Shown: piece by piece, positions 1 through 7,800 of the stretch
Layout: every line of letters starts with the position of its first letter
Numbering within the stretch: the stretch's first letter is position 1
From: CAYVZU01 sp964455935
Lineage (GTDB): Bacteria; Fibrobacterota; CAYVZU01
Assembly: GCA_964455935.1 (NCBI GenBank)
Contig: CAYVZU010000069.1
Span: 1-19,970, forward strand
DNA length: 19,970 nt
Reading direction: 5' to 3'
Notes under the pieces: model-generated
The model's input: the letters and a program-made list of their open reading frames with translations, nothing else
Told to the model about the DNA's origin: nothing
Databases searched by the model: none
Position numbers and translations under genes: made by a program

Positions 1-880
1 CGTTGAGATAGGCGACCCATTTTCCCGAGATCTTCTCCACGATGATATCGGGAATAATCGTCTGCGAGCGGTCTCCCGTCAGGCTCTCGGCGGGCCGGGG
101 ATTCAAGGTTCCAATCAGTCGTACCGCGGCCTGCACGTCCTGCACGGTGCGGCCGGTCGCGTTGGCGATCTCGGTGATCCGCAGTTTTTGCAGTAGTTCG
201 AAATGGTTGGTCACGATATCGCATTCCAGGCCGTCGAAGATCTTGCGTTTGCGCAGCTGAATCAGCAGGCATTCGCGCAAATTGCGGGCGCCAATGCCCG
301 GCGGGTCCAGGTTTTGAAGGGCATTGAGGGCCTCTTCCGCCTGGAAAACGGGGACCTTCAGATCGTTGGCGATGTCCTGGATAGGGTATGATAGATAGCC
401 GTAGACGTCCATGCACCCGATCAGGTGCTCAATGATTTTTCGCAGCTGCTCATCGATATTCCGCTCATTGAGCTGCTGGTGCAAATGGTCTTCCAGCGTC
501 TTTTCGGCCGCCGGAACCGACTCGAATTCGTTGTCCGAGCCGGAGAGGTCTTCCGACTGGCGGTAGCCCAGGTCGAAGCCGTCTTCGAGGTACTCCTCCC
601 AATCGATCTCCTCCTGCTCGACCTTCAGCTCGCCCTCCTCGGGGGCGTCCTCGTCCTTTTTTTGCTCGGCCTCCGTGGCGGTTTCGGCTTGTACTTCCTC
701 GGCCGTCTCCTCCTCCTGCTCCTGCTGTTCTTCGAGAAGCGGGTTGATTTCGATCTCCTGTTTGATGATCTGTTCGAGCTGCAAGGCCGTGACCTGCAGA
801 AGCTTCAGCGACTGGATCATCTGCGGCGAGAGGGTCTGCTGCAGCGACTGGTGTTGTGACAGGCCCAATGACTGGTTCAT
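1..880 (-). CDS. rpoN: RNA polymerase sigma-54 factor, N-terminal part (runs off left edge)
   Basis: Sigma-54 directs core RNA polymerase to -24/-12 promoters, which open only with an AAA+ activator. About 293 residues are visible. They start with a Gln/Leu-rich region I (MNQSLGLSQHQSLQQ, then SPQMIQSLKLLQ), the part that contacts activators. A strongly acidic region II rich in Glu follows (about residues 50-110), then the start of the core-binding domain with the family motif DPPGIGAR at about residue 192 and LNPRPAESL further on. The DNA-binding helix-turn-helix and the RpoN box lie beyond the window. The ATG at 878-880 is preceded by AGGAGG (complement of 885-890), which overlaps the TAG stop of lptB, so translation is probably coupled. 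lptB next to rpoN is a known order in Gram-negative bacteria. Identification is firm; completeness cannot be judged. Confidence 0.95.
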   Translation of the reverse strand, partial: MNQSLGLSQHQSLQQTLSPQMIQSLKLLQVTALQLEQIIKQEIEINPLLEEQQEQEEETAEEVQAETATEAEQKKDEDAPEEGELKVEQEEIDWEEYLEDGFDLGYRQSEDLSGSDNEFESVPAAEKTLEDHLHQQLNERNIDEQLRKIIEHLIGCMDVYGYLSYPIQDIANDLKVPVFQAEEALNALQNLDPPGIGARNLRECLLIQLRKRKIFDGLECDIVTNHFELLQKLRITEIANATGRTVQDVQAAVRLIGTLNPRPAESLTGDRSQTIIPDIIVEKISGKWVAYLN

Positions 881-888
881 CCGTCCTC

Positions 889-1683
889 CTAGTCGAGCTT
901 GAAGCGCTGGCCCAGGTAGATTCGGCGCGCTTCCGGATCGTTGGCAAGGAACTCCGAAGTGCCCGCCGTGAGAATGCTGCCTTCAGCGATGATATAGGCG
1001 CGGTCGGTAATGGCCAGTGTTTCGCGAACGTTATGGTCCGTGATCAAAACGCCCAGGCGCTTGCGCCGCAGGTCGGCCACAATGGCCTGGATGTCTTCCA
1101 CGGCAATGGGATCGATGCCGGCAAAGGGCTCGTCGAGCAAGATGAAATCCGGCCGGGTTGCCAGGGCGCGCGCGATCTCCACGCGGCGGCGCTCGCCGCC
1201 CGAAAGCGTGTAAGCGAAATGGTCGCGCAAATGCCCCACCTTCAATTCGTCCAGCAGCATGTTTGCGCGTTCCTTGCGCTGATTGGGCGAGATCGGCAGC
1301 ATTTCCAGGATGGCCATGATGTTGTCGGCCACGGTCAGCTTGCGGAAGATCGAGGACTCCTGGGGCAGGTAGCCGACGCCCAGGCGCGCGCGCTGATACA
1401 TGGGCTTTCGCGTGATCTCGTGGTCGTCGATGAAAATGCTTCCCTCGTTGGGCCGGATCATGCCCACGATCATATTGAAGGTCGTCGTCTTGCCTGCGCC
1501 GTTGGGGCCCAGAAGGCCCACGATCTCGCCCTGGTGCAATGCGATGGATACCCGGTTCACCACGCGCCGCCGGCCGTATTCCTTCACCAGTCCTTCGGTC
1601 CGGACTTTGCGCAGTCCCAAGGCCTGGCCTCCGGTTTCGTCCCGCGCCGACATCACATCGGTTTGTTCGGCAATCGTTTCCAC
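889..1683 (-). CDS. lptB: LPS export ABC transporter ATP-binding protein LptB
   Basis: This is the ATPase of the LptBFG complex, which extracts lipopolysaccharide from the inner membrane and drives it across the periplasm. The 264 residues hold a full ABC domain: Walker A GPNGAGKTT (about residues 59-67), Q-loop region GYLPQESSIFRKLTV, signature LSGGERRR, Walker B FILLDEPFAGIDP and switch His in ITDHNVRE. These sequences are typical of LptB rather than generic ABC proteins. The GTG start at 1681-1683 is one base after the TAA of the upstream OstA-like gene, with GGAG four bases before it. The protein is about 20 residues longer at the N-terminus than common LptB; an ATG at codon 11 (MSARDETGG) is an alternative but has no ribosome binding site. 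The LptF/G permeases are not in the window. Confidence 0.95.
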   Translation of the reverse strand: METIAEQTDVMSARDETGGQALGLRKVRTEGLVKEYGRRRVVNRVSIALHQGEIVGLLGPNGAGKTTTFNMIVGMIRPNEGSIFIDDHEITRKPMYQRARLGVGYLPQESSIFRKLTVADNIMAILEMLPISPNQRKERANMLLDELKVGHLRDHFAYTLSGGERRRVEIARALATRPDFILLDEPFAGIDPIAVEDIQAIVADLRRKRLGVLITDHNVRETLAITDRAYIIAEGSILTAGTSEFLANDPEARRIYLGQRFKLD

Positions 1684-1684
1684 T

Positions 1685-2794
1685 TTACTCCATAAGCCAA
1701 TAGCTGCCCCGGGCGGCTCCGCTCACATGGACCACCGAAACCCGGTTCTTGTCAAAGGCGACCTGAATCGAGTCGCCGCTGGCCGCGTTTTTCCCTGTGA
1801 TGCGTTCGCGCTCCCGGTTGTAATATACACTGCTGGCGTTACCGTTGATAATTACGAATTTGACGATATCGCCTTCCATTTCCATGCGGATGAACCGGCC
1901 CCAGGCCTGGTCGGCGAATTCCTTCTGGCCGGGCCAATACGACGCGCTTTGCGCTTTGTGCAAAACCCGGATCTGGCGTACGGCGCTCGAATCGAGAACC
2001 AGGTGAATGGTATCGCCCAGGATCTCGGAGACCTTGCTCTGCCCGGCCGAGTCGGGGTCTTCGCGATAGAACCCCTTGGCGTTTTTGCAGACAAAAATAT
2101 CGTCAAGTTTTTCGCCGTTTAGCACCATGCGGATCACATCGCCTTGCATCCGGTTGCTGTCCAGAACAAAACTGGGGCTGCCGTGCAGAAACGCCAGGCT
2201 GCTGTCCTCGAAGAATTCGCCCCACTCGCCGGTGCCGCGCGCCTTGGCGCGGGCAATCTCCACGCGGCCATAGGCCGTGGCTTTTTTCTTTTCTTCTTCG
2301 TACCGCATGCTGTCACTGGTGATTGTAACGGTGTCGCGGCCCGTCGAGTCCGTGCGCGTCAGCACGGGCCGGCCGAACATTTTTGCGATGCGTGCATCAC
2401 GCAAATATTCGCCCCATTTCCCCGTGAGCATGGCGTGCTCGCTCAGGTGCTCGATCTTCACGTTGCCGCGCACCACAACCCGCTGCTCCGATTTCCGGTA
2501 GCTCATGCGGTCGGCCGAGAGCCGGCTATCCGAGACATCGAGCGTGACCCGGTCCTGGAATTCGATGCGCTGCTCGCTCCGGTAGTAGTCCGCGGTTTGT
2601 GAACGGAGCGTCAGGCTGCCGTGCTGAAATTCCACATTCCCCGACAGCCGGCTCCACATCCGATTTCCCGATCCCTGGTTGTGCATCTGGTCGGCGTGGC
2701 GCAGGATCAAGGGCTGTTCCTTCGATGCCTTGGCGGCCCCGCAGACCAGGACGGCGCTCCCGAATAGAATGAGGCAAACGGCGCGAGTTTTCAC
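1685..2794 (-). CDS. OstA/LptA-like periplasmic LPS-transport protein
   Basis: Proteins with OstA/LptA domains form beta-jellyroll bridges that carry LPS through the periplasm. This one, about 369 residues, has a signal peptide (VKTRAVCLILFGSAVLVCG, with a likely cut after AAKA). Repeated OstA-type strands follow, such as SGNVEFQHGSLTLRSQTADYY, then RLSADRMSYRKSEQRVVVRGN, and a later stretch ending KKKATAYGRVEI. It is longer than a single LptA domain (about 180 residues) and seems to hold two or more copies. The reading frame is open to 2884, but the upstream part overlaps the hydrolase gene. I chose the GTG at 2792-2794 because the signal peptide follows it directly, although no clear ribosome binding site precedes it. 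ATG at 2864-2866 is the alternative. Its place just before lptB supports the role. Whether it acts as LptA, LptC or both is open. Confidence 0.8.
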   Translation of the reverse strand: MKTRAVCLILFGSAVLVCGAAKASKEQPLILRHADQMHNQGSGNRMWSRLSGNVEFQHGSLTLRSQTADYYRSEQRIEFQDRVTLDVSDSRLSADRMSYRKSEQRVVVRGNVKIEHLSEHAMLTGKWGEYLRDARIAKMFGRPVLTRTDSTGRDTVTITSDSMRYEEEKKKATAYGRVEIARAKARGTGEWGEFFEDSSLAFLHGSPSFVLDSNRMQGDVIRMVLNGEKLDDIFVCKNAKGFYREDPDSAGQSKVSEILGDTIHLVLDSSAVRQIRVLHKAQSASYWPGQKEFADQAWGRFIRMEMEGDIVKFVIINGNASSVYYNRERERITGKNAASGDSIQVAFDKNRVSVVHVSGAARGSYWLME

Positions 2795-2847
2795 AAGAGA
2801 AAAATACCATTTCGGCGAAGGGGGCAAAAGGGGCGGGCCGTCTAGTG

Positions 2848-3579
2848 TCAAGGAGGGAGTGGGCATGTAGTCTTCAGGATCCACTTCAGGATCAGCGGCT
2901 TTTCCGTTTGGGCGTAATCGAGGCCATGGGGAAGGTCGGGGTATTGATGAAAGACAACCGGGCCGCCGGCGGCGCGAAGGGCGGCAACGGCCTTACGGAC
3001 ATCCACAAGTGGGTAGAGGTGGTCCTTTCCGCTGTGGACAATGAACCAGCGAAACCGGGCGCAGGCCTTGGGATCGAAGTTCACGCCCAGCCGGTCAAGC
3101 AGGTAAGGGTATCCCGAGCAAACCACAAAGCCGGCCGCATTTAGCTGCGGGGGGGCGCGTTGGGCCAGCAGGTAACAGGCCGTGGCTCCGTCCGAACTTC
3201 CGGCCACGAATATGCGGTTGTTGTCCACCGCGTAATGGCTTTTCATATACTGCACGGCGTTGAGGATCGCCGCGAAGCCCACAGGGTCAAACCAGGTTGC
3301 TCCGCGCTGGGCCGAGGGTGCGGCGCAGAGGATTCCAGCCTTCTCGGCCTGGTCGGCGAAGAACGAAACAGCCCCCGCGCCCCGGTCCGGCTCGGGCCGG
3401 TTTGTTCCTCCATGGAGCCATACGAATAGTGGGGCCGCCTTTTTTCCATTGTAGCCGGAAGGAACGAAAATCCCCAGGGCGCGGGCTTTGCCGTCGAGTC
3501 CCGGCAGCATGACACTCGTCGTTTGTTTCGCCAAGGCAAGAGAAGCGAGCATCAGGAGAAGAACGAAAATGTTACTCAT
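2848..3579 (-). CDS. secreted alpha/beta-hydrolase (esterase/PHB-depolymerase-like)
   Basis: A 243-residue alpha/beta-hydrolase with an N-terminal signal peptide (MSNIFVLLLMLASLALA). The expected catalytic parts are visible: oxyanion-hole region VWLHGGTN (residues 53-60), nucleophile elbow GSSDG with Ser129, a likely catalytic Asp186 in HSGKDHLYP and His218 in DLPHG. The order and the SGKDH and PHG motifs resemble phospholipase/carboxylesterase and LpqC or feruloyl-esterase-like families. The substrate cannot be named. The ATG overlaps the end of the transglycosylase gene by eight bases (ATGAGTAA), with GGAG six to nine bases upstream, so the two genes are translationally coupled. A periplasmic or outer-surface role is inferred from the signal peptide and the envelope operon. 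Confidence 0.8.
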   Translation of the reverse strand: MSNIFVLLLMLASLALAKQTTSVMLPGLDGKARALGIFVPSGYNGKKAAPLFVWLHGGTNRPEPDRGAGAVSFFADQAEKAGILCAAPSAQRGATWFDPVGFAAILNAVQYMKSHYAVDNNRIFVAGSSDGATACYLLAQRAPPQLNAAGFVVCSGYPYLLDRLGVNFDPKACARFRWFIVHSGKDHLYPLVDVRKAVAALRAAGGPVVFHQYPDLPHGLDYAQTEKPLILKWILKTTCPLPP

Positions 3580-4300
3580 CCGTTCTCCGTTTCAATTCGT
3601 AGTAGCTCCGCATGACCTTCACGTAGTATTGACTGCTAAGGGGCAGTTCGCCCCGGACCGACTTTCGAATGGTCTCGGGCCCCTGGTTATAGGCGAGAAT
3701 CCCCAGGGGAAAGCTCTCAAAGGCCATCACCATTTTGGTCAGGTAGTAGATTCCCAGTGGAATGTTGATCTCCGGATTGAAGAGATCATTCGGAGATTTC
3801 AGTTCCATTCGGATCCTTTGGGCCATTTCCTGCGCGGTCTCGAACTTCAGCTGCATCAGGCCCAGGGCGCCGCTCAGTTCGCCGCTGCGCTTTCTGCCCA
3901 GCGCGGATTTCTCGAACCGGCTCTCGACATGAATCACGGCCAGCAGCATGAGCGGATCGTATCCAAATCGCCGGCTGTTGTCATAGACCAGATCGGCCAG
4001 AAGGGTGGCGGTCCGCTGGGGCAGGGGCCGGCCTCTAAGAAAGCGAATTCCGCGCACGATTTTATCCCGGGCGCGCAGCGAATCCTCTTCCGCGGCAATG
4101 ATGCGGCTTGAGGCCTTGGTCATGCGGACCTTTGCATCGAGCCGCTGGATCCGTACCTGGTTGACCCCAATCAGGACCAGCATGACCGCCAGCGTTCCCG
4201 CGTACAGCGAAATCAGGACCCGGGTGAGCAGCTCCGAAATCCAGAGATCGTGCCGCTGCAAACGGGCCATGGGCCGATGAAAGAGCGAGAGTGTTTTCAT
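3572..4300 (-). CDS. membrane-anchored lytic transglycosylase (SLT domain)
   Basis: This enzyme cleaves the MurNAc-GlcNAc bond of peptidoglycan with formation of 1,6-anhydroMurNAc. The 242-residue protein has a short cytoplasmic N-terminus, one membrane segment (about residues 26-46), a polar, possibly helical linker (about 48-85) and a C-terminal SLT domain. The domain shows the family motifs in order: catalytic Glu126 in AVIHVESRF, GALGLMQL (144-151), NINIPLGIYYL (about 177-187) and AYNQGP (203-208). It is the first gene of the minus-strand envelope operon and its TAA overlaps the start of the hydrolase. No convincing promoter was found in the 107 bases before it. Within the SLT superfamily the exact subgroup (MltC/Slt70-like) cannot be fixed by eye. 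Confidence 0.88.
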   Translation of the reverse strand: MKTLSLFHRPMARLQRHDLWISELLTRVLISLYAGTLAVMLVLIGVNQVRIQRLDAKVRMTKASSRIIAAEEDSLRARDKIVRGIRFLRGRPLPQRTATLLADLVYDNSRRFGYDPLMLLAVIHVESRFEKSALGRKRSGELSGALGLMQLKFETAQEMAQRIRMELKSPNDLFNPEINIPLGIYYLTKMVMAFESFPLGILAYNQGPETIRKSVRGELPLSSQYYVKVMRSYYELKRRTDE

Positions 4301-4353
4301 GCGGAGCGGTTAGAGAGCTTTACCAGAATTGACAAGTACAAGCTGTTTTTCGA

Positions 4354-4387
4354 ATCTCATCTGTCCTGCAATCCTGTCCAATCTTTT
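4354..4387. repeat. short 7-base-periodic repeat between STAS gene and transglycosylase gene
   Basis: On the plus strand the spacer reads in near-heptads: TCATCTG, TCCTGCA, ATCCTGT, CCAATCT. The shared core is a TCCTG word repeated at 8-base spacing. It lies downstream of the STAS gene stop (4408) and upstream of the transglycosylase start. A small GC-rich dyad (CCGGC-TCA-GCCGG, about 4388-4400) follows, but it has no T-run on the transcribed side. Confidence 0.35.
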
Positions 4388-4407
4388 CCGGCTCAGCCGG
4401 CTTAGGT

Positions 4408-5031
4408 TCAAGGCTTGGGGAGGGAATCGGCCTCAATTCCCAGGTCTTCGAGCGGCTTGAGACGCTCCTGCAAGACCCGGACCTGCTGCAAGGTCGCCTG
4501 CCGCCATTCGTATAGCTCGGCCAGAGCCTTCTTCTGTTTTGTAATCTGGTGGTTCTGGATCAGCAGCATGGTGAGCAGGAACAGAAACCATCCCGTCAGG
4601 GCGAACGAGAGAAGAAGCGCCACGGGCCGCGAGACGCGGATGCCTGTCTTGCGCGAGAGCACAATGCCGCGGGTTTGAAGCCTGCGCATGAGGCCGCCGG
4701 AGGACAGGTCCTTCCAGTCGGCGTTGATGTCGAGCAGGTTGCGGAATTTCTGCAGCACGGCCAGGATTTCGTCGCGGCCGCAGACGATGCGCACGTCGCC
4801 TTCCTTGCCGCGGACCGTATTGAGGGTTTCCAGGAAGAACTCGGCGACACCCGAATCGAGCTCGGACACGGCCGTCAGGTCGAAAATGAAACTGCGATCC
4901 CCGCCGGCCAAAAGATCCAGGACCTTCTCGCGGATATTGGGGACCTGTTCGTTGTTGAACCGGCCGCGCAGCTTGAGGACCGTGTTGCCGTTCCAGTCCT
5001 CGATCTGGATTTCAAGGGCTTCAGATTTCAT
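4408..5031 (-). CDS. STAS-domain protein with C-terminal membrane anchor and coiled coil
   Basis: Residues 1-100 form a STAS domain like anti-sigma-factor antagonists (SpoIIAA-like). The central strand and helix read IFDLTAVSELDSGVAEFF, with Ser60 at the place of the phosphorylated serine in the classical DSSG motif. A linker, one membrane segment (about 136-158) and a heptad-like helix (about 163-195, KQKKALAELYEWRQATLQQV) follow. Most single-domain antagonists are soluble and about 110 residues, so a membrane-tethered form of 207 residues is unusual. The ATG overlaps the end of the GH57 gene by 11 bases, so expression of the two is coupled. No anti-sigma kinase or PP2C phosphatase partner is in the window. 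A regulatory or scaffolding role at the membrane is inference. Confidence 0.75.
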   Translation of the reverse strand: MKSEALEIQIEDWNGNTVLKLRGRFNNEQVPNIREKVLDLLAGGDRSFIFDLTAVSELDSGVAEFFLETLNTVRGKEGDVRIVCGRDEILAVLQKFRNLLDINADWKDLSSGGLMRRLQTRGIVLSRKTGIRVSRPVALLLSFALTGWFLFLLTMLLIQNHQITKQKKALAELYEWRQATLQQVRVLQERLKPLEDLGIEADSLPKP

Positions 5032-6976
5032 GTTTGCGTTTCCGCAGGGCGCGGATGGAATGACCCGCGCGCACCTGCCCCATAAATCCCCAGCTTCCCC
5101 CCTCCGAAAGCTGAAGCTTCCAACTGGCCAGCACCAGAAGGCCTTGGAAAATTCGTCCGCTGTTCCCCTTGCCCGACGAGAATTGGGGCACGCACCAGAG
5201 TTCGGCCGGCGTCTTGAAGTGCAATTCCGTTATCAGACCCTCCCGCCGGTCTTCCAGAATCAGCACCGATTGATTCGGGAACCGGCAGGCATACCCGATG
5301 GGATGGCGTTTGCCGCCGGGAACCGAGATTGTCTGCGCGTCGATGTCTTCGTTGCGGAATGTCAGGTTGAATTCCACCCCAAACCAGGTATCGAGCGGCA
5401 GCAGACCGGTATTGCTGAGCTGGTAGGCCAGATTCAGCACGGGCCGATCCTGGTCCAGACCCACGACCTTCTCCACGCGGATCAACTGCTTGCGGTCGCC
5501 CGTCTCCACCGTGTCGGTATGGCTGAGCACGATCTTTACGCTGCGGCCCGCCTTGGTGATTTTGTAATCGTAAGGGCGGGTGATGAAATAGCCGGCCTCG
5601 CGCACGCTGGAGTTTTCGAAATCCTCCAGGCTTGTGCCCGGCATCAGGAAGTGATCGATCAGACAGCCTTTGCGGTACCAATCGCCGCCAGGCTCGGACT
5701 CGGTCGTCTTGCGCCGCATGAGGGTATTGCAGAGCGCCAAGCCGGCCGGGAGATAGTCGAGTTCAAAAATGCGTCCGCCCGAACGCAATTCGATGAATGC
5801 GGCGATCTTGTTGCCCGAGACCGAAAGGCAGGGATGGCCATCCTTGCGCATATCCGCGATTTCCAGCCGAATCGATTTCTGCCCGGTTTCTTTGCGAATC
5901 CGGGTTTCGAGATCGATAAGACCGCCAAAGGCGTGCGACCGGTCCCTGAGATAACGAATGCCGTAGTCGTCCCCGTTGTCCATGTAGTGGAAAATGCTTT
6001 GGCAACGGAAGAGCTCTTGCAGGTATGCGGTCCTTTTCTTGGAGGGCGGCATGGAGGCGCGGATGGATTCCGACATCCGCAGCACGCGTTTTTGCAGCCA
6101 CTGTGATTCGTCATGGTCCGAAAGCAGGCGGTAGTAGTCGCTTTTCCGGCCCTCGCCCGTCAGGAATGGGCCGGCCGAAGGCAGCACGTAGATCTGGCCG
6201 CGCGAGCGATATCCGTTGGTGTAGGTCTGCATCAGCACCATACGCGCGGCCGACGGGTTCTCGTTGAGAACGGCCAGGCTGGCCTCGAGCATCTTGAAGC
6301 GGTGCTTGTTGCGGTGGGCGAACTGGTTTTGGAGATAGAACGGCTGTTCGATGGCCACCAGCCGCTCGCCCTCCTCGGTGCCAATGTCGAACAGGTCGCG
6401 GATCCCGGTGCCCGGGCCGCCCATGACGCGAAAATAGCGCGAGAAGGTGGAATGGACCGGCAACAGGCGGAACGGTACGCCTTTCTCTTCGGTCATCCAA
6501 TAGCCATAGCCGTTTTCGGGAAAGGCCCCCTCGAACATCTGCCGGGCATCGAGCAGCGTGTACTCCAGGCCGCAACCATGGAGCACGGAGATCAGCGAGG
6601 GCGACCAGGTCTGGTGCGTGAGCCAGATGCCGCGGGGCCGGCTGCCGATGCGTTCTTTTAAAAAATCGTTTTGAAGCATGATCTGGTCCCGGGCGTCGTC
6701 GTCCGAGATCAGCGGAAAAGCGGGATCGTAGTAGCCGCCGCTGAGCATCTCGATCCGCTCCGATTTGACCAGCCGGCCAATTTGCAGCAGCAGGTTGTTG
6801 GGAAGCATGGACAGCAGCTGACCGGGCATGTAGACGTGCAGGTAAGCCTTGCTGAGGTGTTCGAGCATGGCCACAAGCTGCTGGCCGAATTCGGCGGCAG
6901 CCTCGGCCGTTTCGGATTCGTCCAGACGATACGGCTTGTGGACGTGCAGAAAGAGGCCGACCTGAACCTGCTTCAT
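5021..6976 (-). CDS. GH57 / 4-alpha-glucanotransferase-like protein, catalytic acids apparently lost
   Basis: A 651-residue protein with the architecture of GH57 alpha-amylase/4-alpha-glucanotransferases of the Thermococcus litoralis type (about 659 residues): a seven-stranded barrel at the N-terminus (HVHKPY 11-16; SERIEMLSGGYYDP 72-85), a DUF1925-like middle (RCQSIFHYMDNGDDYG, about 324-339) and a DUF1926-like beta domain (LIDHFLMPG at about 439; GVEFNLTF at 533). In active enzymes the nucleophile is Glu in WLTERVW and the acid is Asp in HDDGEKFG. Here the first reads WLTHQTW (His121, codon 6614-6616) and the second AIEQPFYLQ (about 208-216). The ATG at 6974-6976 follows AAGGAG nine bases upstream; the frame stays open to 7198, but the homology begins here. 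The fold assignment is firm. Loss of activity is inferred from family knowledge recalled without alignment. Confidence 0.85.
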   Translation of the reverse strand: MKQVQVGLFLHVHKPYRLDESETAEAAAEFGQQLVAMLEHLSKAYLHVYMPGQLLSMLPNNLLLQIGRLVKSERIEMLSGGYYDPAFPLISDDDARDQIMLQNDFLKERIGSRPRGIWLTHQTWSPSLISVLHGCGLEYTLLDARQMFEGAFPENGYGYWMTEEKGVPFRLLPVHSTFSRYFRVMGGPGTGIRDLFDIGTEEGERLVAIEQPFYLQNQFAHRNKHRFKMLEASLAVLNENPSAARMVLMQTYTNGYRSRGQIYVLPSAGPFLTGEGRKSDYYRLLSDHDESQWLQKRVLRMSESIRASMPPSKKRTAYLQELFRCQSIFHYMDNGDDYGIRYLRDRSHAFGGLIDLETRIRKETGQKSIRLEIADMRKDGHPCLSVSGNKIAAFIELRSGGRIFELDYLPAGLALCNTLMRRKTTESEPGGDWYRKGCLIDHFLMPGTSLEDFENSSVREAGYFITRPYDYKITKAGRSVKIVLSHTDTVETGDRKQLIRVEKVVGLDQDRPVLNLAYQLSNTGLLPLDTWFGVEFNLTFRNEDIDAQTISVPGGKRHPIGYACRFPNQSVLILEDRREGLITELHFKTPAELWCVPQFSSGKGNSGRIFQGLLVLASWKLQLSEGGSWGFMGQVRAGHSIRALRKRKHEI

Positions 6977-7060
6977 TCCTTTCGTCTCCTTGGGGACCCC
7001 AATCGGCTCTTCCGCGGAAGCCCCGTGGATGAGGGCATCCGGACAAATGCTATTCTTTCT

Positions 7061-7089
7061 ATAATAATTCAGTTCGCCCTGGTTGGCAA
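7061..7089 (-). promoter_or_regulatory. sigma-70-type promoter for the GH57-STAS operon
   Basis: Read on the minus strand: -35 TTGCCA (complement of 7084-7089), a 17-base spacer, and -10 TATTAT (complement of 7061-7066). The start of transcription would lie near 7054, giving a leader of about 78 bases before the ATG at 6976. No operator was recognised. Confidence 0.55.
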
Positions 7090-7127
7090 GGGGTTCGCGC
7101 AAATGGTGCCCGATCGGGAACCGAAGA

Positions 7128-7156
7128 TTGCGCCCTGAGGGCTCCGGGTGTATTTT
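7128..7156 (+). promoter_or_regulatory. weak candidate promoter for methyltransferase-DUF1573 pair
   Basis: TTGCGC (7128-7133), a 17-base spacer and TATTTT (7151-7156) give four of six matches in each box. Transcription would start about 12 bases before the GTG at 7175, which supports that start over the GTG at 7148. Confidence 0.25.
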
Positions 7157-7174
7157 GTCTTTCCCGGAGGCATC

Positions 7175-7792
7175 GTGCAGCAAGGAAAACATCGCCACAC
7201 GTACGAAAAGTTCTATCGCGACAAGGGCCTGTTCTTTGGCAAAGAGCCGGCGCCGCTTGTCTATCGCCTGCTGAAGGCAATGCCGCCCACCAAGCCGCTT
7301 CGCGTGCTGGAACTGGGCAGCGGCGAGGGCCGCAACGCGATTTTTCTGGCCCGCAACGGCTACAACGTGACCGCAGTCGACATTTCGCCTTCGGGCGTCG
7401 AGAAGACGCTAGCCTGGGCTCGCCGGCTTGGATTGCGCATCGATGCGCGTGTTGGCGATCTTCACGCGTTCATTTTCCCGGAATCCTACGACGTAATCTT
7501 CTCCACGTGGACATTCCAGTTTCTGGAACCCGACTGTCGAAATCCCCTGATTGAACAATGCCGCGGCCACACCCGGAAACACGGAATCAACGCCTTCTCG
7601 GTTTTCGTTCGCAAACCGTTCTTGAAAGTGCCGCACCATGAACGCCAGTGCTGTCTATGGACCTCCGGCGAGATCCTCTCGTTTTACTGGGACTGGTCCA
7701 TTGAATATTGTGACGAGGAGGTTTTTGGTTGTACCTGCGGCGGAAAACCGCACCAACATGCGGCCAACTCAATTCTTGCCCGGAAACCGTAA
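7175..7792 (+). CDS. SAM-dependent methyltransferase, class I (TehB-like)
   Basis: About 205 residues. The SAM-binding fold is clear: motif I VLELGSGEGRNAIFLA (residues 44-59), acidic end of strand two in VTAVDISPSG (65-74), VGDLHAF (93-99) and YDVIFSTWTFQFL. The GSGEGRNA and AVDIS sequences resemble TehB/UbiE-type small methyltransferases. The substrate is unknown. The frame is open from a GTG at 7148, but the GTG at 7175 has GGAGG four bases before it (7166-7170), and the family N-terminus (YEKFYRDKG) begins soon after, so I prefer it. It is divergent from the GH57 gene and eight bases upstream of the DUF1573 start, so those two are probably co-transcribed. A His/Cys-rich C-terminus (FGCTCGGKPHQH) resembles related methyltransferases. 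Confidence 0.8.
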   Translation: MQQGKHRHTYEKFYRDKGLFFGKEPAPLVYRLLKAMPPTKPLRVLELGSGEGRNAIFLARNGYNVTAVDISPSGVEKTLAWARRLGLRIDARVGDLHAFIFPESYDVIFSTWTFQFLEPDCRNPLIEQCRGHTRKHGINAFSVFVRKPFLKVPHHERQCCLWTSGEILSFYWDWSIEYCDEEVFGCTCGGKPHQHAANSILARKP

Positions 7793-7800
7793 ACGGCAAG

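Noticed and set aside
4388..4400. Terminator after the STAS gene
   Set aside because: The dyad has only five base pairs and is followed by A residues, not T, on the transcribed strand.
4688..6106. 472-codon open frame on the plus strand across the STAS and GH57 genes
   Set aside because: It is antisense to two well-supported proteins, and its translation shows no domain.
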